Below, in pieces: positions 46,923 to 57,894 of a stretch of 64,000 bases of DNA. The first letter of the stretch is position 1; the number at the start of each line of letters is the position of its first letter. Origin of the DNA: Corynebacterium halotolerans YIM 70093 = DSM 44683 (GTDB lineage: Bacteria > Actinomycetota > Actinomycetes > Mycobacteriales > Mycobacteriaceae); contig NC_020302.1 in the NCBI RefSeq assembly GCF_000341345.1, positions 910,075-974,074 of the forward strand, in the 5' to 3' direction. A model generated the notes under the pieces. The model was not told the origin of the DNA and searched no databases. It saw only the letters and a list, made by a program, of their open reading frames with translations. A program made the translations under genes and the position numbers.

Positions 46923-47657
46923 TTACCGTTCGACGACCGCGATCGCGCGCGCCGGGAAGGCGGCACCCGCCACCGGTGCCGGCCAGGCGGCGATGAGCAG
47001 CGCGCCCGTCGCCGGAACCCGGTCAAGGTTCGTCAACGCCTCGATCTGCCAGTGGTCGTGGTCCAGCCACCACCGCTGGGCGGGAAACTCCCCGGCGCTG
47101 ACCCTGGCGCCGGGGTCGGCGTCCAGGGTCTCGTGCCCGATGGCCGTGACCCCGCGGGCGTGGAGGAGTGCCAGGGCGTCCACGCCCCAGCCCGGGGTGT
47201 GCTGGATGCCCCCGGCGTCGAGGTTGTGCATGTCCCCGCCGGCCCAGCGGGCGGACCACCCGGTGCGCAGGGCGACGAAGGAGCCGGCGGGAATCGCCCC
47301 GTGCCGTTCCTCCCAGGCGGCGAGGTGTCCGCGGGTGACCACCAGATCCGGGTCCGCGGAGGCGTCGGTGGCGAGGTCGATGACCACCAGCGGCAGGAGC
47401 GAATCGCGCACCGGGATGTCGTCGAGGGTGCGGCCGTGCGGATCGGCGTGCGACGGGGCGTCGACATGCGTTCCCCAGGGCCCGGCGAGGCAGTAGTGGT
47501 CGACGGTGAAGCCGTCCGTCGCGGCGTCGGCGAGCCGGGTGACCCTGGCATCCGGATCAGCGGCGAACTTCGGCTGGCCGGGGCGGAAATGGTGGGTCAG
47601 GTCAGTGAAGCGGGCGTGGCTGAGACGGGAGACCACCTCCCACAGGTCCGCGCTCAT
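46923..47657 (-). CDS. Cyclase family protein (kynurenine formamidase-like hydrolase)
   Basis: A 244-residue metal-dependent hydrolase. The diagnostic metal motif HXGTHXDXPXH appears as PWGTHVDAPSH near residue 70, with DLTHHFRPGQPKF at the start and GHETLDADPG later. Family members hydrolyse N-formylkynurenine, isatin or related amides. There are no other tryptophan catabolism genes nearby. It overlaps the upstream kinase gene by 4 bp (ATGA), so translation is coupled. Confidence 0.85.
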   Translation of the reverse strand: MSADLWEVVSRLSHARFTDLTHHFRPGQPKFAADPDARVTRLADAATDGFTVDHYCLAGPWGTHVDAPSHADPHGRTLDDIPVRDSLLPLVVIDLATDASADPDLVVTRGHLAAWEERHGAIPAGSFVALRTGWSARWAGGDMHNLDAGGIQHTPGWGVDALALLHARGVTAIGHETLDADPGARVSAGEFPAQRWWLDHDHWQIEALTNLDRVPATGALLIAAWPAPVAGAAFPARAIAVVER

Positions 47658-48568
47658 CGCGCACCCGGCCGGGTCGGGTGGCGGGCGGCGTCGAACAGGG
47701 AGTGCGCGGTCGCGGCACCGGTGTGACCGGTGCGCAGGTGGTCGACCAGCAGGAACACCGCGTCCCACCGCTTGTAGGCCCACGCCCGGTCCAGGATGCC
47801 GGGGTCGTGGTCCAGGCCCGTGCGCGCCAGCACCTCATCCGGCAGCTCCGGCGAGATGTCCGACAGGTGCGCGAAATCGACGGCCGGATCACCGAGGTTC
47901 ATGTCGGAGAAGTCGATCGCGCCCAGGCCATGCCCGGACGACCACAGCAGGTGAGCGGGGTAGAGGTCGCCGTGGACCAGGCGGGCACGGTGGGCATGGT
48001 GGGCACGGTCCAGGAGATCGTCCATCCCCGCGAGGATTTCGCCGATGACGCGGCGGTCCTCCCGGTCCAGGTCGAGTTCGGTGACCTGTTCGCGCAGCAG
48101 GTCCACCTTGGCGGGCAGGGCGCGGGGCGCCGGGTTCGGCGCGGGGCCGTGGAACCAGGGCTCGACGTCGCGGTAGGGGGAAGCGGCAATGTCCCGACTG
48201 TGCAGGGCGGTCAGCAGTGAGGCGAGCTGGTCGGTGAGCTGCCCGCGCTCGGAGCGGGGGAGCCGCCCCCAGTGTGCGGCGTCGAGGGCCCGGCCCGGGA
48301 TCAGCGGATGCAGGGTGAACGACCAGTCGTCGGTGTGCCGCAGCACGAGCGGCAGGCGGGTGTCGGTCAGGGGTGCGAGTTCCGCGAGGACCGCGGACTC
48401 GGTCGGGGCCTGGGCGCGGTAGGCGTCGGTGACGGAGGCGCGCAGGATGTGGTCGCCGAGGACGGCGACATGATGATCCATGCCCTGGCGGGGAATCGCG
48501 GGATCGCGGTAGTCCAGGTCCGGCCAGGTCTTCTCGGCGGCGGTGATCAGGGCGGCGGGCGAGGTCAT
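47654..48568 (-). CDS. Aminoglycoside phosphotransferase-like (APH) kinase
   Basis: A 304-residue protein-kinase-like enzyme. Catalytic loop LVHGDLYPAHLLW with Asp and metal site AIDFSDMNLGDPAVDF are intact near residues 195-230. The N-lobe is short. This group phosphorylates antibiotics, sugars or other small metabolites; some resemble macrolide phosphotransferases. Coupling to a cyclase-family hydrolase by a 4-bp overlap suggests both act on the same compound or pathway. Substrate unknown. TAGACT lies 9 nt upstream of the ATG. Confidence 0.8.
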   Translation of the reverse strand: MTSPAALITAAEKTWPDLDYRDPAIPRQGMDHHVAVLGDHILRASVTDAYRAQAPTESAVLAELAPLTDTRLPLVLRHTDDWSFTLHPLIPGRALDAAHWGRLPRSERGQLTDQLASLLTALHSRDIAASPYRDVEPWFHGPAPNPAPRALPAKVDLLREQVTELDLDREDRRVIGEILAGMDDLLDRAHHAHRARLVHGDLYPAHLLWSSGHGLGAIDFSDMNLGDPAVDFAHLSDISPELPDEVLARTGLDHDPGILDRAWAYKRWDAVFLLVDHLRTGHTGAATAHSLFDAARHPTRPGAR

Positions 48569-48676
48569 GGTGGTCCAAGTCTAGGCCGTGCCGCAGGCGG
48601 GGCGGGACGTGCCGTCAGCCCCGGGCCGGGAGGTCTCCCGCACCCGCCACCACGACCGCGCAGGATCTCGTAGTGC

Positions 48677-49546
48677 TCAACCGCGCTGTTCGCCGGTCTC
48701 CATCGGCAGGGAGGGGTCGGCGGTCCACTCGGTCAGTGAACCGTCGTAGACGGCGACGTCGTCGCGGCCGAGGCGGGCCAGCTGGAAGGCCTCGAAGGTG
48801 GCGGCGATCCCGCCGCCGCAGTAGGTGATCGGGGTCTTGTCCTCGTCGAGGGCACCGGCCTGGAGGAAGCCCTGTCGGGTCTCGTCCGGGTCCTTGGCGC
48901 GGCCGTCGTCAGAGGTCAGCGTCTGAAAGGGGATGTTGACGGCGCCGGGGATGCGGCCCGGGCGGGCGTAGTCGTCGGATTCCCCGGTGAAGGTCGCGGC
49001 GTCGAGGGAGTGGATGAGCACGACCGAGTCGTCCCCGAGGGCCGCGCGCACCCGCTCCAGGTCGGCGTAGAGTTCCGGCCGACGGCGGGCGGTGAACGTG
49101 GCGACCGTGGGGGTTTCGTCACCGGTGTCCACCTCGTACCCGGCGGCCTGCCACGCGGGGAAACCGCCGTCGAGGACGGAGACCCGGTCATGGCCCTCGA
49201 GCCGGAGGTTCCACCACAGGCGGGTGGCCCACATCATCGGCCCGTGGTCGTAGACGATGACGTGGGAGTCGTCCGAGACGCCCAGGGCGCCGATCCGTTC
49301 AGCGAAGCGCTCGGAGGGCAGGGCGGTGGCGTTGAGCCCGGAGGTCTCGTCCGCCAGCTCGCCCAGCAGGTCGGCGTGGACGGCGCCGGGGATGTGGCCG
49401 CGGCGGTACATGTCCCGGCCGGAGCCGTCGGCCGGTGGCGTGCCGAAGGCGGTGGCGGCGTCGAGGACCACCACGTCCGGGTCGTCGAGGTGGTCGTTGA
49501 GCCACGCCGCGTCGATGAGCAGGGGAGTCTGGTTACTGGTGGCCAT
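48677..49546 (-). CDS. sseA: Sulfurtransferase with tandem rhodanese domains (SseA type)
   Basis: A 289-residue thiosulfate/3-mercaptopyruvate sulfurtransferase. The N-terminal rhodanese domain (1-140) is inactive and structural; the C-terminal one has the active-site cysteine in PITYCGGGIAATFEAF near residue 245. It moves sulfane sulfur to cyanide or thiols and helps detoxification and sulfur supply. TAGCCT ends 6 nt before the ATG, suggesting a leaderless mRNA. Divergent from tatD with a 66-bp shared promoter. Confidence 0.9.
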   Translation of the reverse strand: MATSNQTPLLIDAAWLNDHLDDPDVVVLDAATAFGTPPADGSGRDMYRRGHIPGAVHADLLGELADETSGLNATALPSERFAERIGALGVSDDSHVIVYDHGPMMWATRLWWNLRLEGHDRVSVLDGGFPAWQAAGYEVDTGDETPTVATFTARRRPELYADLERVRAALGDDSVVLIHSLDAATFTGESDDYARPGRIPGAVNIPFQTLTSDDGRAKDPDETRQGFLQAGALDEDKTPITYCGGGIAATFEAFQLARLGRDDVAVYDGSLTEWTADPSLPMETGEQRG

Positions 49547-49612
49547 GGCCCCAGGCTAGTGATCCGCGGGCGGGTGCGTCAGGACCCCGGTCCCTCGGTA
49601 CACTCGGCACCC

Positions 49613-50461
49613 ATGTCGAAGAAGAAGCCCCGTCCGACACCCGTGCCCGCGGATCCCCTCCCGGGGATCGTCGACGCCCACACCCACCTCGCCTCAGCGG
49701 GGGCACGCACCCCGGAGGAGGTCGCCGCGATCGTGGATCGCGCGGTGTCCGCCGGCGTGGAGAAGATCTGCACCGTCGGCGACGGACTGGCCGAGGCGGA
49801 GCTGGCCCTGTCTGCCGCCCAGCACCACGAGCGGGTGTACGCGGCCTGCGCGATTCACCCGACGCGCGCGCACGAGCTGGACGACGCCGCGAAGGCGCGC
49901 CTGACCGAGATGGCGCGCGACCCGCGGTGCGTGGCGGTGGGGGAGACCGGCCTGGACACCTACTGGATCACCCACGAACCGGACCGCACGGCCCCGCTCG
50001 ACGTCCAGGAGGAGGCGCTGCGCTGGCACATCGACCTGGCGGTGGAGACCGGCAAGGCGCTGATGCTCCACAACCGCGAGGCCGACGCCGACCTCATGCG
50101 CGTGCTCGCCGACGCGCCCACCCCGCGGCACACCATCCTGCACTGCTTCTCCTCCCCGCTGGACGTGGCGAAGGAGGCCCTCGACCGGGGCTACATCCTC
50201 AGCTTCGCGGGCAACATCACCTTCAAGCGCAACACGGAGCTGCGCGAGGCCGCCGGACTCACACCCGCCGGTCAGTTGCTCATCGAGACGGACGCGCCCT
50301 ACATGACGCCCGAGCCCTTCCGCGGCGCCCGCAACGAGCCGTCGCTCGTCGGCCACACCGCCTACTGTGTCGCCGAGGCCCGCGGCATGGATCCGGGGGA
50401 ACTGGCGGAGGAGCTGTCCGCCACCTTCGACGAGGTCTACGGGCTGAACGTGCGCGGCTGA
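49613..50461 (+). CDS. tatD: TatD family metal-dependent hydrolase
   Basis: A 282-residue TIM-barrel nuclease. Metal ligands appear in VDAHTHLAS (HxH), AVGETGLD (Glu), MLHNREAD (His), ILHCFSS (His) and LLIETDAPYM (Asp). TatD proteins act as 3'-5' exonucleases or D-aminoacyl hydrolases. TACACT ends 8 nt before the ATG at 49613, and no ribosome site is seen, so it is probably leaderless. The order tatD-rpf2-ksgA-ispE is conserved in corynebacteria. Confidence 0.93.
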   Translation: MSKKKPRPTPVPADPLPGIVDAHTHLASAGARTPEEVAAIVDRAVSAGVEKICTVGDGLAEAELALSAAQHHERVYAACAIHPTRAHELDDAAKARLTEMARDPRCVAVGETGLDTYWITHEPDRTAPLDVQEEALRWHIDLAVETGKALMLHNREADADLMRVLADAPTPRHTILHCFSSPLDVAKEALDRGYILSFAGNITFKRNTELREAAGLTPAGQLLIETDAPYMTPEPFRGARNEPSLVGHTAYCVAEARGMDPGELAEELSATFDEVYGLNVRG

Positions 50462-50584
50462 ACGCCCGCGGTCACCGGCCCTCGACGTCCCCGGGATCCC
50501 GCCTGCGCGAAGTTCTCCCCGACGGCCGGATCGGCCGGCACCTGTGCTCCCGATCAGGGTCGGTCCGGGCAAACCGTCCGGTAA

Positions 50585-51985
<1,401 letters not shown>

Positions 51986-52002
51986 CAACACGGCTGACGA
52001 CG

Positions 52003-52036
52003 ACCCCGCCTCCCGCACCCGCGGAGGGCGGGGTTT
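52003..52036 (+). terminator. Probable terminator after rpf2
   Basis: CCCCGCCTCC pairs with GGAGGGCGGGG around a short loop, followed by TTTCG. The T-tract is weak. It separates rpf2 from the leaderless ksgA promoter. Confidence 0.6.
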
Positions 52037-52058
52037 CGTGCACTGTAGATTGGTAGAC

Positions 52059-52961
52059 ATGACCACCAGCGATGCGACCACCGGGGCGGAAGAACCCACG
52101 GCCCAGCTCCTCGGGCCCGTCGAGATCCGGCAGCTCGCCGAGAAGCTCGGCGTGACCCCGACGAAGAAGCTCGGCCAGAACTTCGTGCACGACCCCAACA
52201 CCGTGCGCCGCATCGTCGCCGCCGCCGACCTGACCGACGAGGACCACGTCGTGGAGGTCGGCCCCGGCCTCGGCTCCCTGACCCTCGCCCTGCTGGACAC
52301 GGCCGCGAAGGTCACCGCCGTGGAGATCGATCCGCGCCTGGCCGCCGAGCTGCCCGCGACCGTGGCCTGGCGCGCGCCCGACTTCGCCGACCGGCTCACG
52401 GTCGTGGAGCGCGACGCCCTGAAGGTCGCGCCCGGGGATCTGGGCGAGCCCACCGCGCTGGTGGCCAACCTGCCCTACAACGTCTCCGTGCCGGTGCTGC
52501 TGCACCTGCTGGCCACCTTCCCGTCGATCCGGCGCGTGCTCGTCATGGTCCAGGCCGAGGTCGCCGACCGCCTGGCCGCCGACCCCGGTTCCAAGGTCTA
52601 CGGCGTGCCCAGCGTCAAGGCAGCCTTCTACGGCGAGGTCCGCCGTGCCGGCGCGATCGGGAAGAACGTGTTCTGGCCGGCGCCGAACATCGAGTCCGGG
52701 CTGGTGCGCATCGACCGGTTCGCGGAAGGCGAGGCCCCCTGGCCCATCGACGACGCCACCCGCCGCCAGGTCTTCCCGGTCGTCGACGCCGCCTTCGCCC
52801 AACGCCGCAAGACCCTGCGCGCAGCCCTGTCCGGGCACTACGGTTCCGGAGCGGCCGCCGAGGAGGCCCTGCAGTCCGCCGGCATCGACCCGCGGCTGCG
52901 CGGCGAGAAGCTCGACGTCGCCGACTTCGTCCGGCTGGCGGGGGTGGGGGTGGACCGGTGA
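52059..52961 (+). CDS. ksgA: 16S rRNA (adenine-1518/1519-N6)-dimethyltransferase
   Basis: A 300-residue Rossmann methyltransferase that dimethylates two adenines in helix 45 during 30S maturation. Motifs are [31 protein letters not shown] (SAM loop) and [13 protein letters not shown] (catalytic NLPY). TAGATT ends 7 nt before the ATG, an extended -10 (TGTAGATT), so the transcript is leaderless. The stop overlaps the ispE start by 4 bp (GTGA). Confidence 0.96.
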   Translation: MTTSDATTGAEEPTAQLLGPVEIRQLAEKLGVTPTKKLGQNFVHDPNTVRRIVAAADLTDEDHVVEVGPGLGSLTLALLDTAAKVTAVEIDPRLAAELPATVAWRAPDFADRLTVVERDALKVAPGDLGEPTALVANLPYNVSVPVLLHLLATFPSIRRVLVMVQAEVADRLAADPGSKVYGVPSVKAAFYGEVRRAGAIGKNVFWPAPNIESGLVRIDRFAEGEAPWPIDDATRRQVFPVVDAAFAQRRKTLRAALSGHYGSGAAAEEALQSAGIDPRLRGEKLDVADFVRLAGVGVDR

Positions 52962-53917
52962 CCCGCACCATCCACGCCCGCGCCCACGCCAAGGTCAACC
53001 TGCACCTCGGCGTCGACGAGCTGCGCGGGGACGGCTACCACGAGCTGGTCACCGTCTTCCAGTCGCTGAGCCTCCACGACGACCTGACCCTGACCGTCCA
53101 CGACGACGAACGGGTCGCGGAAGGCTCGATCGTCCGCGGGATGACCGTCACCGGCTTCGACGCCGCGAAGGTACCCACCGACCCGGGCAATCTGGCGTGG
53201 CGGGCCGTCGACGCGGTCGTCGACACGGCGCGCGCCACCCACGGCGGGCTCGACCTGCCGGCGGTGGACCTCCACCTGACCAAGGGCATCCCCACGGCCG
53301 GGGGCATGGCCGGCGGATCCGCCGACGCCGCCGCCGCGCTGGTGGCCGCCAACACCCTGCTGGATGAGCAGGTCCCCGCGCTCGGCCGCGACGGCCTGCA
53401 CGAACTGGCCGCGGAGCTGGGTTCCGACGTCCCGTTCACCCTCCACGGTGGCACGATGCTCGGCACCGGGCGCGGCGAGCAGCTCGTCCCGCTGCTGGCG
53501 CGCGGCACCTGGCACTGGGCGCTGGTATTCTCCGCCGAGGGCCTGTCGACGCCCGCGGTCTTCGGCAAGCTCGACGATCTGCGCGCCGAGGGGCGCGACC
53601 TACCGCCCTCCCTGAACACCGCCCCGCTGTCGAGGGCGCTGACCAGTGGCGACCCCGGGCAGCTCGCGGCGGTGCTGGCCAACGACCTGCAGGCCCCGGC
53701 CCTGTCCCTGCGGCCCGACCTACGGCGTACCCTCGACGCCGGACGCCGCGCCGGGGCCCTGGCCGGGATCGTCTCCGGCTCGGGGCCCACGTGCGCGTTC
53801 CTGTGCGACAGTGAACTGGCGGCGGCCGACCTCGTCGACGACCTCATCGCCGCCGGAGTGGCCTACACCGGCACCGTGGCCCACGGTCCCGCCGCCGGCG
53901 CCCACCTGATCTCCTGA
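52958..53917 (+). CDS. ispE: 4-diphosphocytidyl-2-C-methyl-D-erythritol kinase
   Basis: A 319-residue GHMP kinase of the MEP isoprenoid pathway. [12 protein letters not shown] is the N-terminal signature, [17 protein letters not shown] the ATP loop, and [13 protein letters not shown] the C-terminal GHMP motif. Full length. Translationally coupled to ksgA by a 4-bp overlap, the common arrangement in actinobacteria. Confidence 0.96.
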   Translation: MTRTIHARAHAKVNLHLGVDELRGDGYHELVTVFQSLSLHDDLTLTVHDDERVAEGSIVRGMTVTGFDAAKVPTDPGNLAWRAVDAVVDTARATHGGLDLPAVDLHLTKGIPTAGGMAGGSADAAAALVAANTLLDEQVPALGRDGLHELAAELGSDVPFTLHGGTMLGTGRGEQLVPLLARGTWHWALVFSAEGLSTPAVFGKLDDLRAEGRDLPPSLNTAPLSRALTSGDPGQLAAVLANDLQAPALSLRPDLRRTLDAGRRAGALAGIVSGSGPTCAFLCDSELAAADLVDDLIAAGVAYTGTVAHGPAAGAHLIS

Positions 53918-53949
53918 CCCACCTCTAGTTAAGGACTCCACCCACCACG

Positions 53950-55770
53950 ATGACCAACCTCATCAACCTCGAGAACGTCACCAAGACGTTCGGGCTCAAG
54001 ACCCTCCTCGACGGCGTCAGCCTCGGCGTCCAGACCGGCGAGCGCATCGGCGTCGTCGGCCTCAACGGCGGCGGCAAGACCACCCTGCTGGAGGTCATGA
54101 CCGGGATCGAGCCGCCGGATGAGGGACGCGTGTCCCACAACTCGGACCTGCGGATGGCCGTGGTCACCCAGCGCGCCGAACTCGACGACGAAGACACCAT
54201 CGCCGACGTCGTGCTCGCCCCGCTCGGCCTGCAGACCTACGAGTGGGCCTCCGACGCCAAGGTCCGCGACGTCCTCGGCGGTCTCGGGGTGGCGGACCTC
54301 GGCCTGGATACGAAGGTCGGCGGGCTCTCCGGCGGCGAGCGACGCCGCGTCAACCTCGCCGCCGCGCTGGTGCGCGACCTCGACCTGGTGGTCCTCGACG
54401 AGCCGACCAACCACCTCGACGTCGAGGGCGTGCAGTGGCTCGCCGAGTACCTGCTGTCCCGGAAGCTGGCCATCGTCGTGGTCACCCACGACCGCTGGTT
54501 CCTCGACACCATCGCCACCCGGACCTGGGAGGTCCACGACGGCACCGTCGACATCTACGAGGGCGGCTACAACGACTGGACCTTCGCGCGTGCCGAACGC
54601 GCCCGCCAGGCCGACGCCATGGAGCAGCGCCGGCAGAACCTGGCGCGCAAGGAGCTGGCCTGGCTGCGCCGCGGCGCACCGGCGCGCACCTCCAAGCCGC
54701 GCTACCGCATCGAGGCCGCCGAGGCGCTCATCTCCGACGTCCCCGCCCCCCGCGACAAGGTCGAGCTGATGGCCTTCTCGAAGCAGCGGCAGGGCAAGGT
54801 CGTCATCGAGCTCGAGGACGCCCGCATCGAATCCCCCGACGGGCGCATGCTCGTCGACCACCTCACCTGGCGGCTGGCCCCGGGTGAACGCATCGGCCTG
54901 GTCGGCGTGAACGGCTCCGGCAAGACGACCCTGCTGCGCGCCCTCGCCGGCGATCATCCGCTGGCGGAGGGAAAGCGCATCGAGGGCCAGACCGTGCGGC
55001 TGGGCTGGCTGCGCCAGGAACTCGACGACCTCGACCCGGGCCTGCGTCTGCTCGACGCCGTCGAGGAGGTGGCCACCTATGTTCAGCTCGGTGACCGGGA
55101 ACTGTCGGCCTCCCAGCTGGCCGAGCGGCTCGGCTTCTCGGCCAAGCGCCAGCGCACCCCCGTCGGCGACCTCTCCGGCGGTGAGCGCCGCCGTCTGCAG
55201 CTGACCCGGGTGCTCATGGCGGAGCCGAATGTCCTGCTGCTCGACGAGCCGACCAACGACCTGGACATCGACACCCTGCAGGAGCTGGAGTCCCTGCTGG
55301 ACTCCTGGCCCGGCACCCTGGTGGTCATCTCCCACGACCGCTACCTCATCGAGCGCATCGCCGACTCCACCTGGGCCCTGTTCGGCGACGGCGACCTGAC
55401 GAATCTGCCCGGCGGCATCGAGCAGTACCTTCAGCGCCGCAAGGAGATGGCCGAGGCCGAGGGCGGTGGTGTGCTCGACCTGGGGGAGAAGAAGTCCGGG
55501 GACGGCGGCCGGGCGGACAAGCCCACCGGATCGGGGCGGAGTTCCCAGGAGGAGCGGGAACTGCGCAAGCAGATGAACGCCCTGGAACGTAAGATGAGCA
55601 AACTGGATCCGAGGATCGAGAAGCTCAACACGGAGATGGCCGCCGCCGCGGAGGCCCTCGACACCGCCAGGCTCACCGAACTCGACGCGAAACTGCGGGA
55701 GCTCAACGATGAGCGCGAGGGCTACGAGATGGAGTGGCTCGAGGTGGGGGAGAAGCTGGAGGGGAACTGA
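53950..55770 (+). CDS. ABC-F family ATPase, Uup type
   Basis: A 606-residue soluble protein with two ABC domains. Walker A motifs are GLNGGGKTT (near residue 38) and GVNGSGKTT (near 318); both signatures read LSGGERRR and both Walker B end in DEPTN(H/D)LD. The linker is short, and a C-terminal coiled coil (about 535-600) is the Uup-type domain that binds DNA or RNA. ABC-F proteins act on the ribosome or branched DNA, not in transport. It follows ispE by 32 bp and its stop overlaps the start of the hydrolase gene by one base. Confidence 0.92.
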   Translation: MTNLINLENVTKTFGLKTLLDGVSLGVQTGERIGVVGLNGGGKTTLLEVMTGIEPPDEGRVSHNSDLRMAVVTQRAELDDEDTIADVVLAPLGLQTYEWASDAKVRDVLGGLGVADLGLDTKVGGLSGGERRRVNLAAALVRDLDLVVLDEPTNHLDVEGVQWLAEYLLSRKLAIVVVTHDRWFLDTIATRTWEVHDGTVDIYEGGYNDWTFARAERARQADAMEQRRQNLARKELAWLRRGAPARTSKPRYRIEAAEALISDVPAPRDKVELMAFSKQRQGKVVIELEDARIESPDGRMLVDHLTWRLAPGERIGLVGVNGSGKTTLLRALAGDHPLAEGKRIEGQTVRLGWLRQELDDLDPGLRLLDAVEEVATYVQLGDRELSASQLAERLGFSAKRQRTPVGDLSGGERRRLQLTRVLMAEPNVLLLDEPTNDLDIDTLQELESLLDSWPGTLVVISHDRYLIERIADSTWALFGDGDLTNLPGGIEQYLQRRKEMAEAEGGGVLDLGEKKSGDGGRADKPTGSGRSSQEERELRKQMNALERKMSKLDPRIEKLNTEMAAAAEALDTARLTELDAKLRELNDEREGYEMEWLEVGEKLEGN

Positions 55771-57539
55771 TGGCCGGTGCCGGCGCTTCCGCGACCGTGG
55801 TCCGGGAAACCGTGGCCCGCGACTCCGCCTGGGTCCGGGTCTGGAACCGCTGGCACCTGCACCCCTGGGGGCTGATCGGCGCCACGATCATGTTCGCCCT
55901 GGGGCTGACCCCCTCCCTGCTGCCGCGCGACTGGTTCTACCAGGGCCTGGTCTCCGGGCTGGCCGCCGGCATCGGTTACGGCCTGGGTACCGGCCTGCAC
56001 GCGGTGTGGGTGCGCTGGCTGCGGGACCGCCTCGGCCCCCGCCTGAACCGCCATCTCGAGGAGCTGTCCGACCGTACCCGCGCGGTGCTGGAGATCGCGC
56101 TCATCGTCGTCAGCCTGCTGTGGCTGGTGGGCATGGTCATCTTCTCCCTGCGGTGGCAACGCGGCATCGCGGAACTGACCGGGGCGCGGGCGCTGGGCCT
56201 GTGGGAGTACCTGCTGGTCCTGCCCGTCGGCGGCGTGGTGTTTCTGGCCGTGGTCCTGCTCGGCCGCGGCCTGCGGCTGCTGGCCCGCTGGCTGTCGAAC
56301 CGCGTGCCGAACCGCCTGACGCCCTCAATCCGGGGTGTGATCGCCTGGCTCGCGGTGGCCGTGGCACTCGTCTTCGTCGTCGAGCAGGCCATCCCGGGCA
56401 CCCTCGTGCGCATCGGTGAGCGGGTGTTCTCCGCCCGCTATGCGGACCCCGAGGAGGGGACGGTCCCGCCCACCATCCCGGAGCGCTCCGCCTCCCCCGG
56501 CTCCCACGTCGACTGGGACGGTGTGGGCACCTACGGCGCGCGCTTCCTCAACCAGGGGCTGCACGCCGACCAGTTGTCCGAGCTGACCGGGCGCCCCGCC
56601 GAGGAACCGATCCGGTTGTACGCGGGCATCGGCAACGAACCCACCGACGCCGGGCGGGCCGGGCTGATCATCGACGAACTCGAGCGCACCGACGCCACCG
56701 AACGCGAGGCGATGCTCGTGGTCGTGACCACCGGCACCGGCTGGGTCAACCCGCAGACGGCCCAGGCCTTCGAGCTGCTCTACGGCGGCGACACCGCGGT
56801 GGTCGCCGCCCAGTACTCCGCCATGCCCTCGCCCCTGCACTTCCTCGCGGGCGGGGAGGAGGTGCGCGGTGCCGGCCGGGAGTTCGTCACCCCGATCGTC
56901 GACTGGTGGAACGCGCTGCCGGAGGAGGACCGCCCGAAGCTCTACCTCTACGGCGAGTCGCTGGGATCCACCGGCATCGAGGCGGCGTTCTCCGGCATGC
57001 GCGACATCGCCAATTCCGTCGACGGTATCCTGCTGACCGGCCCGCCCCGCTTCAACCCGCTGCACACCCAGTTCACCGAGCGCCGGGATCTGGGTACACC
57101 CGCCGTGGCTCCCGAGTACTCGGGCGGCCTGGTCGTGCGCTTCGCCGCCCACACGGAGCAGATCCGCAGCTGGGCGGGGGAACCCGCCGAGGCCTGGGGG
57201 CCGACCCGCATGCTGTATGTCCAGCACCCCTCCGACCCGGTGGCCTGGTGGACCCCGCAGCTCATCCTGCGGGAACCGGACTGGCTGGAGGAGCCGGCCG
57301 GCCACGACCGCCTACCGGCGATGCAGTGGCTGCCGTTCATCACCTTCCTGCAGGTCTCCGCCGACCTGCCGGTGAGCCAGAACGTCCCCGACGGCCACGG
57401 CCACAACTACGGCGACGCGATGCTCGACGGGTTCGCCGCCATCGCCGGCCCGGGACGCTTCACGGTAGCCGACGTGGACCGCCTGGAGCCGCTGCTGGAG
57501 GAGGCGCTCGGGATGGCGGGGAACAGCGAGTTCGGTTAG
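55770..57539 (+). CDS. Membrane-anchored alpha/beta hydrolase (Abhydrolase_9 family)
   Basis: A 589-residue protein. The first ~220 residues hold five or six membrane helices, matching the N-terminal domain of the Abhydrolase_9 family. The rest is an alpha/beta hydrolase with nucleophile elbow YLYGESLGSTG near residue 395 and a terminal GHGHNYGD carrying the likely catalytic His. M. tuberculosis Rv1069c has the same plan. Substrate unknown, possibly an envelope lipid. The ATG at 55770 overlaps the ABC-F stop (TGATG) and has GGAGGGG just upstream, so it is translationally coupled. It converges on nirD with a 4-bp overlap. Confidence 0.82.
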   Translation: MAGAGASATVVRETVARDSAWVRVWNRWHLHPWGLIGATIMFALGLTPSLLPRDWFYQGLVSGLAAGIGYGLGTGLHAVWVRWLRDRLGPRLNRHLEELSDRTRAVLEIALIVVSLLWLVGMVIFSLRWQRGIAELTGARALGLWEYLLVLPVGGVVFLAVVLLGRGLRLLARWLSNRVPNRLTPSIRGVIAWLAVAVALVFVVEQAIPGTLVRIGERVFSARYADPEEGTVPPTIPERSASPGSHVDWDGVGTYGARFLNQGLHADQLSELTGRPAEEPIRLYAGIGNEPTDAGRAGLIIDELERTDATEREAMLVVVTTGTGWVNPQTAQAFELLYGGDTAVVAAQYSAMPSPLHFLAGGEEVRGAGREFVTPIVDWWNALPEEDRPKLYLYGESLGSTGIEAAFSGMRDIANSVDGILLTGPPRFNPLHTQFTERRDLGTPAVAPEYSGGLVVRFAAHTEQIRSWAGEPAEAWGPTRMLYVQHPSDPVAWWTPQLILREPDWLEEPAGHDRLPAMQWLPFITFLQVSADLPVSQNVPDGHGHNYGDAMLDGFAAIAGPGRFTVADVDRLEPLLEEALGMAGNSEFG

Positions 57540-57892
57540 GTGGCGGTCAGGTGCACCTCGTCGCCGACGAGGGCCACCCCCCAGGTCCGCAGCCGCACCG
57601 ACTCGTTGGACAGGCAGCGGCCGTCGGTGAGCCGGAACACCTGCTTGAGCAGGGGAGAGGCCACCGTGGGCTCGCCGTCGTGCTCTCCGACGAGGCCGCG
57701 GCTGATCACCCCGGCACCGGTGAACGGATCGATGTTGTCGACGGCGTAGCAGGAGTCCGGGCAGTCACTGTCACCGGTGATCCGGAAGACGGCGATCTGG
57801 GTGCCGTCGGGCAGCAGCACCGCGACCCCGAGGTCGGCCTCGAGTCGGACGGCGGGGAAGGTGGTGATGGGGGACACCAGGGTGGTGGTCAT
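57536..57892 (-). CDS. nirD: Nitrite reductase small subunit
   Basis: A 118-residue Rieske-fold protein without the Cys/His cluster ligands, typical of NirD. GVAVLLPDGTQIAVFR, YAVDNIDPFTGAGVISRGLVG and VASPLLKQVFRL are conserved. It partners NirB in NADH-dependent reduction of nitrite to ammonium for assimilation. Lies 2 bp behind nirB. Confidence 0.93.
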   Translation of the reverse strand: MTTTLVSPITTFPAVRLEADLGVAVLLPDGTQIAVFRITGDSDCPDSCYAVDNIDPFTGAGVISRGLVGEHDGEPTVASPLLKQVFRLTDGRCLSNESVRLRTWGVALVGDEVHLTAT

Positions 57893-57894
57893 GA

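Noticed and set aside
44418..47726. Very long open frame on the plus strand (1102 codons) opposite the GNAT, membrane-protein and cyclase genes
   Set aside because: It is Gly/Arg/Pro-rich without any domain and lies antisense to three genes with clear motifs and membrane helices. High GC content keeps such frames open by chance.
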